Of a stretch of 64,000 bases of DNA, positions 38,001 through 44,000 are shown piece after piece. This DNA comes from Diphasiastrum complanatum. Taxonomy: Eukaryota > Streptophyta > Lycopodiopsida > Lycopodiales > Lycopodiaceae. Each line of letters begins with the position of its first letter. Position 1 is the first letter of the stretch. A model generated the notes under the pieces. The model had not been told where the DNA came from. It searched no databases and saw only the letters and a list, made by a program, of their open reading frames with translations. Both the position numbers and the translations under genes were made by a program. The stretch spans positions 3,414,706 through 3,478,705 of the forward strand of contig CM055107.1 of the NCBI GenBank assembly GCA_029204225.1, given 5' to 3'.

Positions 38001-41000
38001 GTTTATTATCTCAATGATGCCACAGTATTTAGCTAATGACTTGGAATATTTTCCTGTATAATTTGTAGTATAGTGCCTTGTTCCCTACCTCAAACCATAA
38101 CTTTGTCAGGCATATCTCTCCAGCCTTTCGTCGCCATTCGAGATAAAGTCGATATTTTAGTCTATAAGCCTAAATGTACAAGTGGTGGATGCAGTATTTT
38201 GGCAACTTTCTCAACCCAATTGGAAACTTAAGTTTAAACCCAGAAATGGAGACCAAAAACATGATCGCAAAAGTAAACAAATGCATATTGAAATTCAATA
38301 CCAAGTTAAGAACCATGAGTATGAGCCTGCTGTGTTCCTTATTAAAAAATAGGATTGCTTGAGCATCATATGGCAGTGGCTGCCCACATTGGATAATTGC
38401 AAATAGTGCAAGACTGGTATACCTTCATTGGAAGTTGGAACATAGGTCTCTACACCTTCATATCAAGGGATGGATTAGATAAACACTCGTTCAAATCGAG
38501 AAGTATCAAAACTAGGTTGTTTTCATCTATTCCTTTTAGACCTGAGTATAATGTGCTTCAAACATCAAGAAAAAAACTCTTCGAGTTGAACTCAAAACTT
38601 CTCAAAAAAGTCCTTACTAGATCTGCTTTTTTAGCAGCATAAGCTGGCTATTCTTCACTGGCACCTTGGAATACTCTGTCTAATGCAGATTCGAATTGAT
38701 CAAAACTAGGCCATGTTACCATTGCAGGTAAGTTTCCTGCATATGATGATATAACGACTACCTAGCTAGAGCCTAGAAGTTTCCATTCAAAAATATTGTC
38801 ACATTGTTCCCGACTTCCCATGTTTTGGCGATTTTGGCATAAGCCCTAGTTTTCTATTAGGCTACTAGATTGATTCAGTGAGCTTTAGTTTTGAGAGTTC
38901 TATTGGAGATCTTTGAAGAACATATGCTTGAGCTACCAGTAGTTCACAAATTTCATTGAGTTCTTTTAGTTGGAGTTTGCTTTGTGAATGTCATTTGCTG
39001 CTTTAGGTTTAATTTGAGGCCAATATATGTGATTAACTTTATAACAGTGTTAGAGGACTTTCTTGGCACTAAAGTTGGGTGCAATTGTCTTTGCTTGGAG
39101 TTTCTATTGCATAGGGAGTTTTACGTTTTGTTTGGATCGTTGGATTTTTGCTATCAAATAACTTAAGGAGATATTTTTTCTATATGGCCATTCTCTAGAA
39201 CTCCTAAATTCTCAGTTTTGTCAGAGTAATCTCATTCATATTTTTTGGAAACAATATTTGAAAATGATTATGTTTTGGGGAGCATTGGATCAAGGCACAA
39301 CTGCAAAAACAAACGACACATTGATCAAAGTTCTCTCTGAAAAGTTACCGCAAAATCAAATTTTTTTTCAAAGGGGAACTTTTACTTTTTATGGACAACA
39401 TTTCTTTTCAACATTTGGGTAGATAAACTTGTCTCTCTTATTCCATTATGACCTACTAGAAGTGAATTTATTACTAGATCAAAAAATTCTAGTGCCTAGG
39501 GAGTTGGGGTTCTCGAGCGTAGGAGCAGCCCGGGACCTATTCCACATCACCTCCGGATTGGGATATGGAACTATAACAATATTCAGTCTTTGGCAAATAC
39601 ACCCCATCCACAAGAGTGGTGATGCTATAACTATCGTTCCATTTTGATTGGCGCATTGTGGCTAAACTTTATGGCACTATCCTTGAGACAGTGACTAGTA
39701 GTGAGGCAGAGACACGAAAATTTTATGCCTTGGGGTCAGGACAATTTCAAGACACAACGTTCCACTATTGATCATGTGTTCACACTTTATGCTATCATTG
39801 AGGAGGCCAGGTCCAGACATGAGAGAGTATAGCGTTGTGTGGATTTCCGGAAAGCTTTTGACTCGGTCTCACGACTCATGCTCATCGAGAGGTTGAGGGA
39901 TCTTGGCTTTTCTACTGATACCATATTGGCTGTCATGGCACTATATAACCAGGTTTGGGATGTTTCAGATCAGAGGAGGATGTCTTTCAAGACTTAAAGA
40001 GTTAGGAGTACTATTGGGGTCAAGTAGGGGTTGTTCCCTCCCCCCCACACTCTCTAGTTTGTATATTGATGAGCTTGAGAAAGCCATCAACCAGAATGGT
40101 TGTATTGGATGCAAGCTTGGTGATATACTTGTTTCCATTCTACTTTATGTTGATGATGTGGCATTGCTACTTGAATTTGTTGCCAGAATCAAGCACTGCC
40201 TTGTTGTTCGCTGAAACCATGATAATTTGTTGCCATATGTGGGGGGGGTTGAGCCATCATAGCTGAAAAACTAAGAGGAATAAATCCTTTTGTTGTCAAC
40301 TATAGGTGAGCTAGACACAAAGGAACACTTTATCTTCCATTGTCCTATATATTATGAGATCAAAGGTAGATACAATTACCTATTTTGGAATCAACCCGTC
40401 TCATTGCGCTCCTTGATGGGATATGAGGATCAGAGAAGTGTAGCCTTATTGCTTCAAGAGATTACTCTCTTGAGAGACGACACAATCTAGGTCATTGACA
40501 CTCCACAACCACAAACACAAATTAAATCCCTTTACTCCAGATGAAGAGCATGTGCTCGATAGTAGCATTAAGAGGGTGGCGTCAATAGCTCTATCGACGA
40601 GACTGAGGAGAGCGACTATCAGAGCCAGGGGTCTTCTTCTGATGAGGCCTCAGAGGCTCGGGATGATGATGAGGAGCATGTGCAGGAGGTTACGACCTCC
40701 CACTAGGAGGACCAGGAGGAGGACCTAGATTTATATTATGGTTCATAGTCTAGAATCTAGGTCAAGACTCCATGTTTCGCGGTTTACCTAGATTCTACTA
40801 GTACATTATTATGACACACAATAGACTACAGTTGACTCATGAGCATTGAGTCATGACTCTGGATTCAGCATTTGCCATTATCTGTTTAGATCATTTTGAT
40901 ATCATATGTATTATTTGTGACGTGTATAGTTTGATTATTGATACCAACTATTCGCTTTTCACTATATAGTTCATAAGTTCATTGTTCGCTCGAATGCCAT

Positions 41001-44000
41001 TTGATTTTGCTTTTCAATGTAAGTTTTAACTTGTAAATTTTGATTCGAGGTTCAAACGTTTATCCAATGTACTTAGACTATTAGTAATTGCTCATTGCTT
41101 ACAACTTAGTAATTACTACTTTTATTGTAGTATGTACAGGCTACTGATGGGAGTATCATGATTCTAATTTTAATTTTCTATGAACGATGAACAGTGGAAA
41201 TAGCTTAATATAAAATAGTAAAGTGTCTTTGCTAGTTTCTTTTGTTGTTTGGAATGGAATGGATTGACAAAAGTGATAAAGAAACGCTCAAAGAGTTTTT
41301 GCACTCGCACACCAAAACAAATTCTCATCCACAGATCTTGTCAGAATAGAGAAAAATAATTATATTGATTGGTAAAAGATAAGGACCTGATAATTTTTCC
41401 AAATTCTCTCATTATGAACTACCTTTTGGGAATGTCAAAATTGTCTTAATCTTGAAAATTACACCCCTATTGGACAAGTTCATGATGATTCTAGGCTTGT
41501 TGAGATGCAATTTGTCAAAATACAGATGTGCTGAAGCTTTATCCAATGGACTATTTTATGGACAAGTCCAATAAAAAGTTGGCTCAAATGAAGTAGTTTC
41601 ACCTACGTGCACCACATTAGAAGAGATGGAACAGACCTCCAAATGCAAATAGAAACTATCAGCAACGTTGGATCAACCTAGGTTGCTAGATTAGAACAAT
41701 TTTGGATGAGGCCCAATAAATTGGTCCCTGTATGTTACAGAAGAATTCGAGATCAATTTAAGGAATTTGATGAGACGACGATTAACATGGCAATACATAT
41801 AAATAGTTTCTTTATAGCATCAACAAATGAGATTCGGAATCGAATGCACAATTTTGAGGAATACACTTCCTTGAGAGAAGCATGCAAAGGCATCATGCAA
41901 ATTCAAGCTTAGTTGTGTACAGTGATGCACTCATACAAAGTACAGTCAACGGAGGGGGCCGATCTCATCAGTGGTGAATGGAAATGAAGAAATAGGTAGA
42001 TTTTTAACCCGGCCAATATGAAAGCTATCCCTATTTGCGCAGTATGATATTGTTCTTGTTGCTGACTGGTTTTCCTCTCTTGGCGATGTTACTATCAACC
42101 TCTTGCTCAACTGTGTATTTTTATCTTTCTTGATGCTACTTCTTATACATTCATTAAGATGGATTCCTGTTCTTGTTGCGAGGTTTTTTCTATACTGTGA
42201 GCTTGTTCTGCCAACGGTTTGTTCGCAATTTGCCTGAAGCCCATTGCGCAACTCTGATTTCTTTTCATAGTGATTCTGAAACATTTGCTGCCCCTGATGT
42301 TATTCCTCCCATCGTATCTGATCTACTCCATATATAGATAAGGGGGAATATTTGAGTTTGCCACCTCACTATTTTTTGCTCTTTGGACCCTTCTAGAAGT
42401 TTCCAAAATCCAAAGTAGATACATATAGGAGCTGAAGATTCTCATTAAGTAGATTATTGATATTGGTGTCCTGAGCTCAACAAAATATGTCAATACATAT
42501 TAGTTACAGAAAGTGACAAAGGTGGACAGGAAACTTGTTGAAGAGGAAATACAGCACTCTTGCTGTGTGATTGTATGTAGAGCCTATCAATCTATACAGA
42601 TGGACGAAGAATGCCACCAAAGAATAACAATGACTTTATCACATCCAACCAGTTCCACGATAAAACTGTTGAGTTAGCCTGCATTGCATGATGGGATCAA
42701 AATTACTGAAGCTAGAAAGACTATCTTCGCTGACCACTTTTCTTGTTTCTTCTTGCCCTGGGGTTTTCCCTTTCTGATTATTTTATAACCTTGCATGAAG
42801 CATATGTTGTCTATGTTCTAGGCCAGATGTTCTCCACAAGTTACACACAGAGATGATGATCTTGGTGATGCTGAAGGATGGGAATGCTTCTTGGTTTCCA
42901 AGGGGAGGCTCGAACTTGGGACCAAAGAAACTTTGGATGCCAAGCTAACCAACTAAGCCAACCTCTTTGGGTTTGAAGGATGGGAATGCTTCTTGGTTTC
43001 CAAGGGGAGGCTCGAACCTGGGACCAAAGAAACTTTGGATGCCAAGCTAACCAGCTGAGCCAACCCCGTTGGGTTTGAAGGATGGGAATGGTGTCTCTAG
43101 TCCCACGATGCTTTACACAGATAGAGGCTTGTCTTGATTTGTCTCCCATAATTGACTTGATTAGTTTCCAAAATTAGCTCAGTAGTGATAGCCAATAGGA
43201 GTCCAAAGGACTTATGGCCGACCTTTTCCATGCATGACATTACTGGATCATCTGCTTATCCATGCATAAATTGAGTTGCCTTAAATCAGTATCTTCTTGC
43301 ATGGATCCAATTCTCAGTTGCCCTTATGTTTAAAGCAATGTTCAAGACATATTGACTAGTTCTGCTTATGCAGACTTCATCTTCAATTTTGCCAGAGGAG
43401 ATGAAAGAAGCTCTTAAAGGGCATGAAAGGATGCTGGAACAGGTACTTATTTTTTCAGGCCAGGTTATTTTTCTATCTCTAGGAGTTCTTGGAGACCTCA
43501 CTGTTCATATTCACCTAAATACCATCTCAAATCTTGCCATAACATTCCTCGAAGAGAAGTCCCTGACTTGACAATCTGATTCTTAATGCAGCTGTTGAAA
43601 GGTGTTCTCATTATGTCAGGTCAATATGAACACTATGCCCCATTCACTGAGCAGACAGAGGGCACCATTGTCTTAAAGCCTGTTGCTGGTGACAGTGAAG
43701 ACAGTTTGCACCTGGAAGCTTCAGTGTCACATAGCCCTTTGCAGGAAGAGCTACCAAATGAGTTTCAACTTTCTACAATAAATGAAGCTGAAGTTATTGG
43801 AAATAGAGAAACTGATGGTTCAAAAGAAAATCTAAGCAGCCTGATCGTCAGTAGCGCCACCGCCGACTATGAGCAGCTCTCAACGGCATTGGAGGCATGC
43901 CATATGTGATGCTTATGCTCTAGAAGTCAATCAACCCTACACTATATAAAGTTGATCTGCCACTTCTTTGAATTAGTCCTTTTTGAAAGTTGTGAACTAT

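Noticed and set aside
42873-43096. Functional tRNA genes
   Set aside because: A and B boxes are present, but the T arm does not pair and the anticodon region cannot be drawn as a normal arm; tandem repetition favours a SINE.
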